Below, piece after piece: positions 12,091 through 23,656 of a stretch of DNA of 64,000 nucleotides. Origin of the DNA: Cryptomeria japonica (lineage: Eukaryota > Streptophyta > Pinopsida > Cupressales > Cupressaceae); the NCBI RefSeq assembly GCF_030272615.1, contig NC_081413.1, positions 17,429,785 through 17,493,784 of the forward strand, in the 5' to 3' direction. The notes beneath the pieces are model-generated. The model saw only the letters and a list, made by a program, of their open reading frames with translations, was not told where the DNA came from and made no database searches. Both the position numbers and the translations under genes were made by a program. Numbering within the stretch: the stretch's first letter is position 1; every line of letters starts with the position of its first letter.

Positions 12091-12302
12091 AAAGATGCAT
12101 AGACTAACAAATCTTATGTGTATGGCCCACTTATGTATGTTCATGGATGTCACATGTAAGTCTAATGATAATTATGTGTCTAGAATATATGCAAATATTG
12201 ATGATCATGATCATTACTGCTTTCCTAAATTCATTACAACTTAATATAGGCTTGTTAGTCTATATTTATCTTTTTCATCCTCATTACCATTTAATATAGG
12301 CT
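12091..12302. other. Short non-coding gap between tandem arrays
   Basis: Nothing recognisable beyond a locally repeated TTAATATAGGCTTGTT (about 12,242 and 12,291). Confidence 0.5.
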
Positions 12303-15040
12303 TGTTTGATCATTTTCCCACTTAGGGTGCTCAAGGGATGATGTCGGTAGGGTATGGCCATGAGTGTTCGGCTGAGTAGGGAGACAAAATAGGAGCATGC
12401 CTAGGGTAAGAATGCCTAACCAAATGTGTTGGAATTGACAGTTCACACCCACGACGAGTAGAACGAGAATTTGGCTCCGAGACAACTTTTCATTGAATGC
12501 ATCTGACGATTTTTTCATCAACTAAAAAATCATTGCCCTATAAAAACTGCTCTGAATCTTGAAAATATGAGACAGGCTATTGTAGGCGACCCTCACATGA
12601 CCTTGTAGGTTCAAACAAATCATTCGTAGGTGCCATAGATTCTGAGATACAACTTGTCAAATTTTGATAATTTTGTGCACTTAGGGCGCTCAAGGGACAA
12701 CACCAATAGGGTATGGCCTTGAGCGTTCGACCAAATGGGAGGGGGGGGGGAAATAGGAGCATGCCTAGGGTAATAATTCCTAATTGGGCATTTTGGAACT
12801 GATGGATCACACCCACGATGAGTAGAATGAGAATTTGGTTGTGGCAACTTTTCATTGAATGCATCTAACGATTTTTTGGTCAATTGAAAAATCGTTACCC
12901 TACGAAAACAACTCTGAATCTTGAAAACCTGAGATAAACTATTGTAGGCATCCCTCACGTGACCCTGTAGGTTCAAATGAATCATTTGCAGGTGCCATAG
13001 ATTTTGAGATACAACATGTCAAATTTTGACAATTTTTCGCACTTAAGATGCTCAAGGTACAATGCTAGTAGGGTATGGCCCTAAGCGTTCGATTGAGTGG
13101 TGGGGCCAAAATAGAAGCATGCATAGTGTAATAATTCCTAACCGGATGTGTTGGAATGGACGGTTCATGCCCACGACGAGAAAAACGAGAATTTGGCTCT
13201 ATGGCAACTTTTCATTGAATGCATTTGACGATTTTTTCATCAACTCGAAAATCGCTACCCTACAAAAACCGCTTTGAATCTTGAAAATATGAGACAACAT
13301 ATTGTAGGCAGCCCTCACATGACCTTGTAGGTTTAAAAAAATCATTCCCAGGTGCCACGGGTTCCGAGATACAACCTATCAAATTTTGATAATTTTTCAC
13401 ACTTAGGGCACTTAAGGGACGACACTACTAGGGTATGGCCTTGAGTGTTCGATCGAGTTGGGGGGAAAAATAGGAGCATGCCTAGGGTAAGAATTCCTAA
13501 CCAAATGTGTTGGAACCGAGGGTTCGCACCCACAATGAGAAAAATGAAAATTTGGCTCCATTACAACTTTTCATTGAATGCATCTAACTATATTTTTTGT
13601 AAACTCAAAAATTACTGCCCTACAAAAACCGCTCTGAATATTGAAAATCCGAGACAAGATATTGTAGGCGGCCCTCATGTGACTCTATAGGTTTAAATGG
13701 ATCATTCACAAGTGCCATGGATTCCGAGATACAACCTTCAAAAGTTTAACAATTTTTTGCACTTAACGTGCTCAAGGGACAACACCAGTAGGGTATGGCC
13801 CTGAGCATTCGATTGAGTGGGGGGAAAAATAGGAGCATGCATTGGGTAAGAATGCCTAACCAGATGTGTTGGAACCAACGGTTCGCACCCACGACGAGCA
13901 GAACAAGAATTTGGCTTAGTGACAACTTTTCATTGAATGCATCTGACGATTTTTTGGTCAACTGAAAAATCACTACCCTACAAAAACCACTCTAAATATT
14001 TAAAATATGAAACATGTTATTATAGACGGCCCTCACCTTATCTTGTAGGTTCAAACAAATCATTCATAGGTGCCACGAATTTTGAGATACAACCTATTAA
14101 ATTTTGACAATTTTTCGCACTTAGGGCACTCAAGGGATGACATTGGTAGGGTATGGCCATGAGCGTTTGACCGAGTGGGGGGGAAAAATAGGAGCATGCT
14201 TGGGGTAAGAATGCCTAATTGGATGTGATGGAACTGAGGGTTCACACCCACAACAAGAAGAACGAGAATTTGGCTTCGTGGCAACTTTTCATTGAATGCA
14301 TCTAACGATTTTTTCATCAATTGAAAAATCGCTGCCCTATGAAAGCCGCTCTGAATCTTGAAAATCCAAGACAAACTTTTCATTGAATGCATCTGACGAT
14401 TTTTTTGTCAATTGAAAAATCGCTGCCCTATGAAAGCCGCTCTGAATCTTGAAAATCCAAGACAGACTATTATATGTGGCCCTCATGTGACCATGTAGGT
14501 TCAAATGGATCATTTGCAGGTGCCATGAATTCCAAGATACAACCTGTCAAATTTTGATAATTTTTTGCACTTAAGGTGCTCAAGGAATGACACCGGTAGG
14601 ATATGGCCTTGAGAGTTTGACCGAGTAGGGGGAAAAAATAGGATAATTCTTGGGGTAAGAATGTCTAACCAGACGTGTTGGAAACGATGATTCATGCCCA
14701 CGAGAATTTGGCTTCATGGCAACTTTTCATTGAATGCATCTCACGATTTTTTCGTCAACTAAAAAATCGCCGCGCTATGAAAGCTGCTCCAAATATTGAA
14801 AATATGAGATAGGCTATTATAGGTGGCCCTCACATGACCCTCTAGTTTCAAACAGATCATTCACAGGTGCCACAGATGCTAAGATACAACCTATCAAATT
14901 TTGATAATTTTTCACACTTAGGGCGCTCAAGTGACGATGTTGGTTGGGTATGGCCCTGAGCGTTCGACCGAGTGGGGGGGGTGGGGGAAACAAGAGCATT
15001 CTTGGGGTAAGGACTAGATGTGTTGGAACCAATATTACAA
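12303..15040. repeat. Tandem satellite, about 360-bp unit, seven to eight copies
   Basis: The landmark CACTTAGGGNGCTCAAGG (with variants) lies at about 12319, 12678, 13040, 13400, 13760, 14118, 14568 and 14915. The steps are 359, 362, 360, 360, 358, 450 and 347 bp. Each unit also carries AATAGGAGCATGC, CAACTTTTCATTGAATGCAT, AAAATCGCTGCCCTA and a TGTAGG(C/T)GGCCCTCA-like stretch. The 450-bp copy holds an internal tandem duplication of about 91 bp (starts near 14283 and 14374). Copies differ at many sites, so the array is old. Minus-strand open frames here recur once per unit and are by-products of the repeat. Confidence 0.93.
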
Positions 15041-15754
15041 TGCATTATGAAGCACAATATGCCTACATTCAGTGGGGGGTGGAGATATTTTGCATGTGAC
15101 AATAAAAGAAAGGAAGGTAAAATTTGTATCTTTCAGTAGTTGAATGAAAATCAAAACAAGTTTATGTTTAGAGTTCATATATTCAGGTCTTAAATTTAAC
15201 AGACAACATGTGGAAATGGAACTCTTCACAGTATCTCCCTAATGAGATAGCTTTAATGATGGGGGATTGTTGCTGAATGTAGCCAATGGATTATGAAAAA
15301 ATTGCATTTCTTTGTAGAAGATGCTTTGCTACTTTTCATTTGCCATTACTAAGTATCCATGTTATGATTAATCACAATATCAATATGGTCATTAAATTTG
15401 GTGAAGTTGCCAAAGGCAACCAAATTTAACACTTAAGATTTAGATGGAACAAATTATATGGAATCTCAAGATTATACAAACAACATTCCATTGTTCATTA
15501 TTTAACCATTGTTAATTATTGGATTGAAGATTAAAGTTTAAAAGAATGGTTCCATGCACATGAGGAACAAGTTATATCGTATCTCGACTTCTATATGTCA
15601 AAATGTCGAATAATTACAAGTATATGTCCATATACAAAAATGGCATAAACGCCAACTCAAACAAAATGTATGTTGATATATGTAAATGTATGTCCATATA
15701 CAAAATATATATTCCAAATAGACATGTAAGTATCCTAAAATGTTCTATCACATC
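15041..15754. other. Unassigned non-coding sequence
   Basis: No gene, repeat or element end is recognisable. If the minus-strand exons at 15,755-16,380 are real, this would be their 3' untranslated region or downstream flank. Confidence 0.4.
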
Positions 15755-16380
15755 CTAAACTACTGATGGATCATCAAAATCAATGCTCTTCACAACACTC
15801 CTCAGCTCTGAAAGGTCCTACAGAAGAATAATCAAACCCCAATTGAGATTAGTTATATTATATAATTTACATTCAAAAAGTTAACATAAAAATAAATATA
15901 CATTGAACTATAATTGAACTCTAAAATTGAATTTGTGATTACCTCATCTCCACGTTTTCTCTTAAGTTGGGGAGGAGTCTTGGAATATGTCTTTGCTAGA
16001 GCAGGGATGTCATCAATATTTTCGTAGACAACCTATATATGTTCACAAATATAACATTGATACAAGTTAGCATATAATTGTCGATGATAAGAACAAATTA
16101 TATCTTCTAAACACAAAATAAAATAAACACATATACCTGAGGCATCTCTGCTGCTTCTTCATGTATAGTGGGTGCAGTCAACAAGGATGCGAAGCCAACA
16201 ATTCTCTGTACATAAAGACAACAAGTATGTGAAACTATCAATATATGTAGATGTGTATAATCATTATAAGTTATTTAAACTCTTAATTCAATCATGTTTC
16301 CATTCAATTACCTTTCCCTTGTCTTTGATTGCACTACCAAAGCCTGGATCGCACGACACTGCACTCGCGCTAGGTGCATC
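15755..16380 (-). CDS. C-terminal four exons of an unidentified minus-strand gene
   Basis: On the minus strand four short exons are bounded by consensus splice sites and all are phase 0: 16312-16380 (69 nt), 16137-16205 (69 nt), 15943-16032 (90 nt) and 15755-15817 (63 nt, ending with TAG). Each donor is G|GTA(A/T) and each acceptor ends (T/C)AG. The conceptual peptide runs through DPGFGSAIKDKGK, RIVGFASLLTAP, VVYENIDDIPALAKTYSKTP, a basic KRKRGDE (possible nuclear signal) and SIDFDDPSVV at the end. No stop interrupts the exons. I do not recognise the family. The 5' part is missing: beyond 16,430 the sequence changes to a hairpin-rich repeat, so a later insertion or rearrangement probably cut the gene. 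It could be a host gene fragment or the tail of a DNA-transposon gene. Confidence 0.6.
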
Positions 16381-16576
16381 CTACAAGAGTAAAATAAGGT
16401 AAAATGTAAGTTACTATTGTTATCCTCATTTTTAGCGTTAGCAAAAATGAAGGTACCCCACAAAATTTTGCTCGTCTGTGGCTTTTCTTGCTCTATGGTT
16501 TGATTTTTGAGATGTTTTGTGTAGTCGAAAGCGTGTTTTTCCTTGTTTTACCCCTTTTTCTCTTTTTGTGAAGTCT
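16381..16576. other. Junction region between the exon cluster and a hairpin-rich repeat
   Basis: The first 45 bases look like intron sequence of the minus-strand gene. From about 16,430 the composition changes and no further exon is found. Confidence 0.35.
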
Positions 16577-16762
16577 AGGTATGATTCAGGTCCGCAAACC
16601 CGATTTACACCAAGTTTCACAATTTAGGTGTAATTTGGGTCTGTAGACCTTATTTACACCTCGTTTGGCTAATTTTACCTTTTACGTGCAATTTGGGTCT
16701 ATAGACCCGAATTATACTTCATAGGTGCAAATCGGGTTCATAAAAAACCCGAATTGTAATTA
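16577..16762. repeat. Cluster of four hairpin-forming repeats with GGGTC/GACCC stems
   Basis: Four related inverted repeats follow each other: near 16,583-16,605 (TTCAGGTCC...ACCCGATT), 16,628-16,659 (GTGTAA...GGGTCTGTAGACC...TTACAC), 16,686-16,717 (AATTTGGGTCTATAGACCCG) and 16,725-16,760 (AATCGGGTTC...AACCCGAATT). All are built around GGGT(C/T)...(G/A)ACCC with AATT-like shoulders. Each could fold as a short stem-loop. The host element is unknown. Confidence 0.75.
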
Positions 16763-18010
16763 TTTAATGCACTTTCAGTCTTTTGTGGGATTTTTGAAGT
16801 GTTGGATTAGGAGTCTATTTTTCCCTTTTAAAGACTAATTGATCTTGTTCATTTCCATTTTAATCCCTCTAAGATCAAATTTGTGGCTGGAAGGAGAAGG
16901 ATTCTCAACTTCCATTTCTGGGTATGAATTTCTTCCCTTTGATTAAGGGTTTTTATAACCTTTTTCATGAATTTATATGTTTATTAAATCATTTTTTCAT
17001 AGCTTTTCACCCAATCGGATCTTTGATTTGAGTCGGACTTTTGTTTTGATTTGTTGATTTATATTAGTATGGTGTTGTGACGGCGTCGTAGGCCCGCCAC
17101 GTGTTGGTCCCCAAATCAACATATTGGAAAGTTCTAAGAGTATGCCAAGTTCTATGCTCAAACCTTCCAACTGACTTGGCCAATGACCAAAGTAAACCCT
17201 TAGGATTACTAATTCCTTGCACTTCAAGCTCTACAGGACCTAGGCGGGTGCACATATTCACCAATCAGTTCTTCAGGCTGATGCTTTTTATAGAAGATTG
17301 TGTTTCTAAACTATACTCTAATTTTGGTATTTATCTCAAAGTAGCATATGTTTCTGAGATAAACTATCTTTCTCTTTAACCTCTTATATATTCTTGTATC
17401 CTACTTATATCTTCCACTATAATTTGGAAGAATATGAGTGTTTTGAAGGAAGTTTCTATGTGTAACTGACCAGTGCCTTCTCCTCTTTTGGGATACAGAG
17501 TCACCCTCTTTGAGACCTTCATATATAAGCCTATGATATAATTTTTAAATCCATCACTTAGATGGATCTATCAGCGTATTTAACTCTCAATACTATTTGA
17601 GTTACTGTCTGCCACAATAATGAGTATGATTGAGTTTAACTTTCCCTTGAAAAGACCAATCAACAAGAACATTAAGGATACAGTTGTCACAGATGTATCC
17701 TGTTTTATCATATTATTATGGTAACAAGCATTTCTTTCATAAGAGAATTTAAGATAGCATTCATTCACTAGAAATGAAAATCATAGAGAATAAATATCTT
17801 GAACAAAAGATCTTCCACAACACAATCAAAATGAAAACATTGACTCTATTACTAAAATAAAAAGTCTTTGCATATTGTATGATAAAACTCCTGATGATGA
17901 TGATCCAAATGATTACATTACATACTTATAATAAAGTGAGGGGTTGTGACCCTTCAAAAGAGTCTTTTGAAACCTAAGCAATAGATAGACTAACTTAACA
18001 ACTAAGGATT
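16763..18010. other. Unassigned sequence
   Basis: No recognisable gene. Both strands stay open for 60-90 codons around 17,064-17,379, but neither peptide has a motif I recognise. The rest is AT-rich. Confidence 0.4.
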
Positions 18011-18319
18011 TTAAAATCTAATTAAACACATATGTACTCTTGTTAAATGATATGCATATCCTTTGCAAGAGTATGTATCATAGTCTTCCACAGTGCTCTT
18101 TGCCACTCTTTCTGCAATAATCATCTCCTCCATGACATCTTCCAAGGAAAACAGATCCCTAATATCTATAGAAACTAGATAATCAAAATTTTCTACAGTC
18201 GGATCAAAGTTCACAATGTTCACTGTTCGACCAATACTTTCACAATGTTGATGTAGGTTGTTACAATATGTTGACTTTCCACTGCTTGCAAGCCCAATGA
18301 CAAGCTGTACATATCCCAT
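18011..18319 (-). pseudogene. GPN3: GPN-loop GTPase 3-like fragment
   Basis: The minus-strand frame starts at ATG 18319 and follows the N-terminus of GPN3, a conserved small GTPase needed for nuclear import of RNA polymerase II. Seen: YVQLVIGLASSGKSTYCNNL, a P-loop of the G-x4-GKS type (about residues 9-16), then HCESIGRTVNIVNFDPTVEN and FDYLVSIDIRDLFSLEDVME, all in the family order. After about residue 67 the similarity stops. The diagnostic Gly-Pro-Asn loop expected next is absent, replaced by unrelated residues to a stop at about residue 102. Family members are about 270-290 residues, so roughly the first quarter is present. The break could be an exon boundary or a truncated gene copy; no other exons were found nearby. 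A GPN2 origin is less likely because of the DIRDL and EDVME wording. Confidence 0.8.
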
Positions 18320-19684
18320 TCTTAATACTTCATGAATTTTCCTTAGTGAAAGAGAGTGAAAGGAAAACCGTTATGGAGCAACAAAATTTGATAAAGAAAG
18401 GCCATTGTAACATAAGTTGTTATTGCCTGAGTGCTCCAGTTTATTCTCCTCCACTGCTTGTGATGCCTTGTTAATTTGTTTTGGTTGAAATGCCTGTAAT
18501 AATCCTTCACAAAGTACTTCTATTGAGTAGCATTAATATCATCTATGACGATTAATGCATCAATAATTTTTGAAAATTGAACTATCAGACCAATGTGACA
18601 ACTACTTTTATCGGTGTGACGCCATTTGTTTGCATATCGTCAAGACCTGAGTAATATGTTATCGATGGAGAATTTCATTTGGTCGTCTTTATTCGATTCG
18701 GGTTGACAACTAGCAGTCTTTCTGATTCACTTGGTGACCTTTCATTTTGGTATGGTTTGCTCATCAGGGAGAATCTCTCCTATACCTTTTACCTCCTAAA
18801 CTTCCTTCCCTTATGGCCATCGCTGAGAGTTACATCGATTAAATGCCATCGATGGGACAATAGATATTGGACTCATAAAGGTAACCTCTGATCGAAGGCT
18901 TTTACCTTGCCGATATGTATATTGTTTCAGACATACGGCCTTTTATCGGTTTTCCCTTACCGACGTGACTTTTGAAGTTGGGTTGTCTTTAAACGTTTGA
19001 TTGAGAAAGTCTGGCCGATGAAACCAATCTTTTGTTTTACCTTTTCTAGGTGACAAATGGATCTCTTGCTGATACACTTCACATCTTCCTTCGTCGGGGT
19101 GACTTACTTAATCGGCCTGGCTTTCATGGTTTCATCTCGGTAGTGTTAGTCTTGCCGATTCATTTGGCTCTCTTCGTAATTTGTATCGGGGTGACTCATC
19201 CCGATATGCCCTCATGTACCTATGTTAGTGTGACTCTTATTGTTGGGCTAACTTCTAGGATCTCACTTCGACTTTATAACTCCTACCAATGTTAACCTCA
19301 TCGGCTAGAGTCTTCTCGATGACCTTCTTCTTGTGGATTTGTATTGGCATGAATATGAAATCAGGTTGATTGCTTCAGGATCACTTCGACAAGGGTTATC
19401 ACACTGATAAAGTTTGACTGCTTGTTGATCGATATATCTTTCTCCGATGACCATGCAAATTTCTTTTTATATGACAGGTTCTCTCATCAGTAGGATATGA
19501 AGATGTCTTCCTGTCAAGTGCCTATGATGGTGATTTGAAATGGCGGTAGACATAATTGCAAGGTCAAATTGTTTATTGGAATCAAGACTCATGAGTGCAT
19601 TTTTAGGGGTGTTCACTAGATTTTCTTCCTTAAGGGACCCTAAATTTTTCAAAAAATTAGGGTTCCAACACCACACACCATTGA
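18320..19684. other. Unassigned sequence with scattered CGG(T/G)GTGAC-like motifs
   Basis: No gene is recognisable. Motifs such as ATCGGTGTGAC (about 18,611), CGACGTGAC (18,961), CGTCGGGGTGAC (19,094) and TATCGGGGTGAC (19,187) recur at irregular spacing, suggesting a decayed repeat or LTR. Confidence 0.4.
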
Positions 19685-20020
19685 TCTATCTGTGGCAGGT
19701 CTGTGACCTTGCCACGACACCAAGTTTTACCTGCATGCTATATTTTTTATACCGTGGAGTTATGGAGGGTCGACAGCCTGTCACACACCACCATGTGGTG
19801 TATGGCGGGTCGTCGAACCGCCACATTGTTTTTATACCATAGTCTTCATTGTGGTGTTGGTCAACGCCTTTGGCTCACCATACACCATGATATGGTGTAT
19901 GACAGGTCAGCGACCCCGACCAACACCTTGTCGTGCCCTAGTTTACTTGCAATACTCTCGTGGTGTTTGGAAAGGCCGTAGGATTGCCATGTGGTGTATG
20001 TTGAGTCTACGACCCCACCT
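19685..20020. repeat. Second hairpin-rich cluster (TGTGGTGTATGG and GGTC/GACC stems)
   Basis: Several inverted repeats at roughly 90-105 bp spacing: GTGGCAGGTC...GACCTTGCCAC (about 19,692-19,716), ACACCACCATGTGGTGT followed by GGCGGGT...ACCGCC (about 19,785-19,823), ATACACCATGATATGGTGTAT (19,880-19,900) followed by GGTCAGCGACC, and ATGTGGTGTATG with GAGTCTACGACCCC (about 19,990-20,018). Same general design as the cluster at 16.6 kb, with different shoulders. Confidence 0.65.
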
Positions 20021-20389
20021 GACACTACTTCAAAATGTTTTAAGTGCAGTGCGGGCTACACATATTTTTTGGGGATTTTTTCCAAAGTGTAATTAAATTA
20101 TTTTTAAATAAATTTTAATTACTGTCATTTTTTCTACACTTCTATAAATGGATTTTTTCAAATATTTTTATTTGAAATTCGTTTATTTGAACACGTGTAA
20201 ATGGTAATATTTCATTCCATTTACCTTGGAAATATTAAGTTATTTAAAAATAGGTTTTTGGAAAACCTAATTATCTCAAATGTACTATTGTTAGAGTTTG
20301 TTCAAATCATATGAACAAAAATGAATTGATCAAGTCTGTCATGTTGATACTAATGAATTTCTCTTTCTATCAGTATTGTTATCATAATA
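20021..20389. other. AT-rich leader-like sequence upstream of the 20.4-kb ORF
   Basis: No gene. I looked for an LTR end or primer binding site before the ORF and did not find one. Confidence 0.35.
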
Positions 20390-23300
20390 ATGACAGAGGT
20401 ATCTCCAAACAAACGAGGAATGAAATTCAAGAAGCAAGACCTACATCTGGTTTTTCTTTCTTCTTCAGTTACTTCTAATATTGATCATATTAGAGACATG
20501 AAGATAGGTCATGTTGACTTAGAATAATTTCTGAAAAAATTAAGAAACCACCTTCATATCAAGATATGGAAGTAGTGATCAATAGTGGCAGTGGTGAAGC
20601 ATTTTGATCCTGAAAGTAGAAGCATGAAAGATGAATCTGGAAAGAAGTTAATTAGGCTTGATGAAGATTTCTTTGATTCAGTGTTCAAATGTCCAAGTAT
20701 TGACAGATATTCAGATATCACTATGCAGTCAGTTGTAGCCTACTTTGACAAGATTTTTGATAAGTGTAGGCATAATATGAATGACAATTGGCTTAAAACT
20801 CCAAGTTCGACTATTGCAAGATGGTCGGAAACTCTTTTAAGTAGAGTTAAAGGACTTCCTACTTCTAATACTTTCTATAAGTGGATGTATCAGTATATCC
20901 ATGTGATCAGACATAATAAAGAGAATATATTTTGGGAAAAGCAAATCAGTGATGCCATCTATGAACAACTCTCCAAGGTTCCCACTACTCTCTAGTTCTA
21001 CTTCAATGAGACACTTTCCTAGCTTGACCACTACTGGTGACAAAAAGCAAGTTGAGGTACATGAATACTATACCCATTTGGTCTTGAAATAAAATCATAG
21101 TCATTTCCAAAGAGTCAATGATGCCTTCTTTGGTTAATATATGGTTATGATGGATAAAAACCTATATAATAAGAGGGTATATGATCACACATGGGAAGTT
21201 GTCAATCAATATGGATGCATGTTTCTTCAGTTTCCAACTTTTACCTATATTAGGGTTGGATGTTTCAATGGCGATCCCTTCCTGCTCCCTAGATATCCTT
21301 CTAAAAAGATTATGCTGATGGATATTGCTCATCAAATGAATGCAGTCCATGAGTCCCAATTTGGTTCTCATAAGATAGGTTTGAAATTCTATATCTCCAT
21401 TAGAAGATATTCCATCAATTCTATTTTCAAGGCCAGAGCCATGGAGGATGAGATGAGAAGAGTCACTATGAGATTTTTCAAAGCCAGCAAAGACTTTGAC
21501 TATAGGGGTATGAGAAACAAACTGAAGAAGGCATATGTGCATGTTCATCAGATTGAATATGTTTGGGTTGTTTCTAGGTTTGAGCATGATATAAGGAAAC
21601 TTGATTATTTCCACTTGACAGTTGAGCAAATTAAGAACTTTGGTCTTACCGATGTTCCTGATGATCTGGAAGAGGATGGTGATATCTTGGATCCTTTATG
21701 TAAAAAAAAAGGGTTTCTTCTACTCCTTTGCCTCTTATTCAGTGGTCACAAAAGGAGTGTATTTCCATTAGAGCACGTGTTTAGAGTATTCTCATGAATA
21801 ATAATATTTGGTTATCTTTGCATGGTGTTCCTCTAAACCCTTTCTTCTCTGGTTTTGATGATGACATTGTTGACCCAATGGGAAAGAAATCTGAGATTAG
21901 AACCAAGAACAAGCAGGATGTTGTCATTCCAGCGAAAGCTCCTAGACTGAAATTCATAGTTGGATCCAAGAAAGGCAAATCTCAAGAATAGTCTTCAAGT
22001 TCTAATGTTCAAGAGATATCAAAATTGGATGCACCAAATGAGCACGAGGGGGGAGAAATTCCCAATGAAGAGTTAGTTTATGAACAAGAGGTTGATCAAG
22101 AACAAGATGAGTTGAATGTAGAAGAGTTTCCACAAATAGATGAACCTTTAATCCAGGTATCTTCTCCTACATCTACACTGCAAGTTCATTCCTCTACTTC
22201 TAATCCCGAGCCTCTGATATTCGCAAGTGTTGTTTCATCAAGTGTTATTCATGTATCTTCCAGAAGTGCTAGTGAGTTAGCCCTAAACACACCCCGTGAT
22301 AATATTGAGAATGTTTTCTTGGATTTTCCCACGTTGTCTGGAGTGTCTACATCTATATTAGATTATTTTGATAAGTTCATCAATGAGCCGACTCCTAGGT
22401 CAAATGAATCTTCATTAGAAAATCCCATCAATGTGATCACCATATCCTCTCCTTTTGTGACTAGAACCATTTAGGACTCTATTAATCCTTCTCAAGATGT
22501 GGTGGTTGCTGGGGAAGATGATTCTATCTTGTCACCTTGGTTGTTTTCTAATGCCCCAAAAAGGAAGAAGCAAGTCATTTCCCTTGAATATTTTGATTTC
22601 AATAAAATTGTTCCTATCAAACCCAAAACTACCAAGAAGGCTAAGACTATGTCAAGAGTTAGGGTCGAGAAGGATAAGAACAAGTATGTCGAGGTTGTTT
22701 TTCCTTCCCAAAATGTAATTATCGGTCAAGTACATGATACTGATTATACTATTCATAGGGTTGATTTGGGAAAACAAACTCATGATTCCGCTTTGGGAGA
22801 TGCAATATCAACTTTGGAATCTATTGTTTCTAGATATGATGAAGATAAGGTTAAGAAAGATCAACTTAAAGAAAGGATTGAGCAACTCACTTTGATCTTG
22901 GTCAAGATAAATAATTCTTCTGAGATTGTTGAGCCAATAACTTCTTCTTTGGATGAGCAGGTTGTTAAAAGAGTTGAGCAAGAAGCATCTCGTAGTTGAG
23001 ATGTGGTAGAATGGATGGATCGTATTTTGAGTCAAGGCACACGACTCATAGGTTCAACTAGTACCATTGTCAACAACCTTGATACCGTCAGGACAGAGAT
23101 AGATAGCACCATAGAGGTCTTCTCCTAGGAGCTCAAAATGCAAGAAAGAGACTTTGAGGCTTGGTTGAAATTTGAAGATTATGATCCTGATGAAGTCATA
23201 CAGAATAATGTTATTCCTTCACGATGTATGTATGTGGAGCAGCGAGAATCTTTAAAACATAAAATGAACATTCTTGAGTGTCTAGTCAAGGATATTAGGA

Positions 23301-23656
23301 AGGCTTTAAAGGAATGTGCTGACAAGAAGGAAGAGATTGTTGCAAAGGTTTCCAAAATTCCATGTGTTTTCCTTGATTAGGATGGGATAGTGTTACCAGT
23401 AGCTGAGATCATTAAAGAATTCAATTTACTTATAACTGCTGAAGTTGATAGAGAGGATTTCTCTTTATCCTCAATTGATAAGTTGGTTGACCTTCAATTT
23501 GTCCTAGATTTCTTAGATACTATTATGAGGAGGCATAAGAAATGTTGTACTGATTTAAAGGATTCCATTACTAAAGTCAAGATCATCACCAATAATACCC
23601 AGGGACTTGATGGAGACCAGATGAAGCATGCTTTCCAGAAGTTTGAGGAATTTTAG
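20390..23656 (+). pseudogene. Large unidentified protein (about 1,090 codons), probably from a non-canonical retroelement
   Basis: An ATG at 20390 opens a frame that can be followed to the TAG at 23654-23656 through several stops and two frame changes: segments 20390-20996, 21,800-22,473, 22,499-22,999, 23,138-23,380 and 23,390-23,656 share one frame, while 21141-21797 is in another. The first half has hydrophobic and aromatic motifs (DEDFFDSVFKC, FYKWMYQYIHVIRH, FLQFPTFTYIRVGCF). The middle is acidic and Ser/Thr-rich. The C-terminal third is charged and looks like a coiled coil (DKVKKDQLKERIEQLTLI, IRKALKECADKKEEIV). No protease, reverse transcriptase, integrase or zinc knuckle is visible. 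The sequence right after it looks like an LTR promoter region, so it may be the only ORF of a non-autonomous LTR element. I do not recognise the family. Confidence 0.55.

Noticed and set aside
11760-12110. Overlapping ORFs on both strands with 16-residue repeats
   Set aside because: They result from a 48-bp period divisible by three; no other gene signal.
12291-15102. Many minus-strand ORFs that look alike
   Set aside because: They repeat once per 360-bp satellite unit and begin and end at random points of it.
17064-17379. ORFs of 66-92 codons on both strands
   Set aside because: No recognisable domain and no splice or start context; kept only as unassigned sequence.
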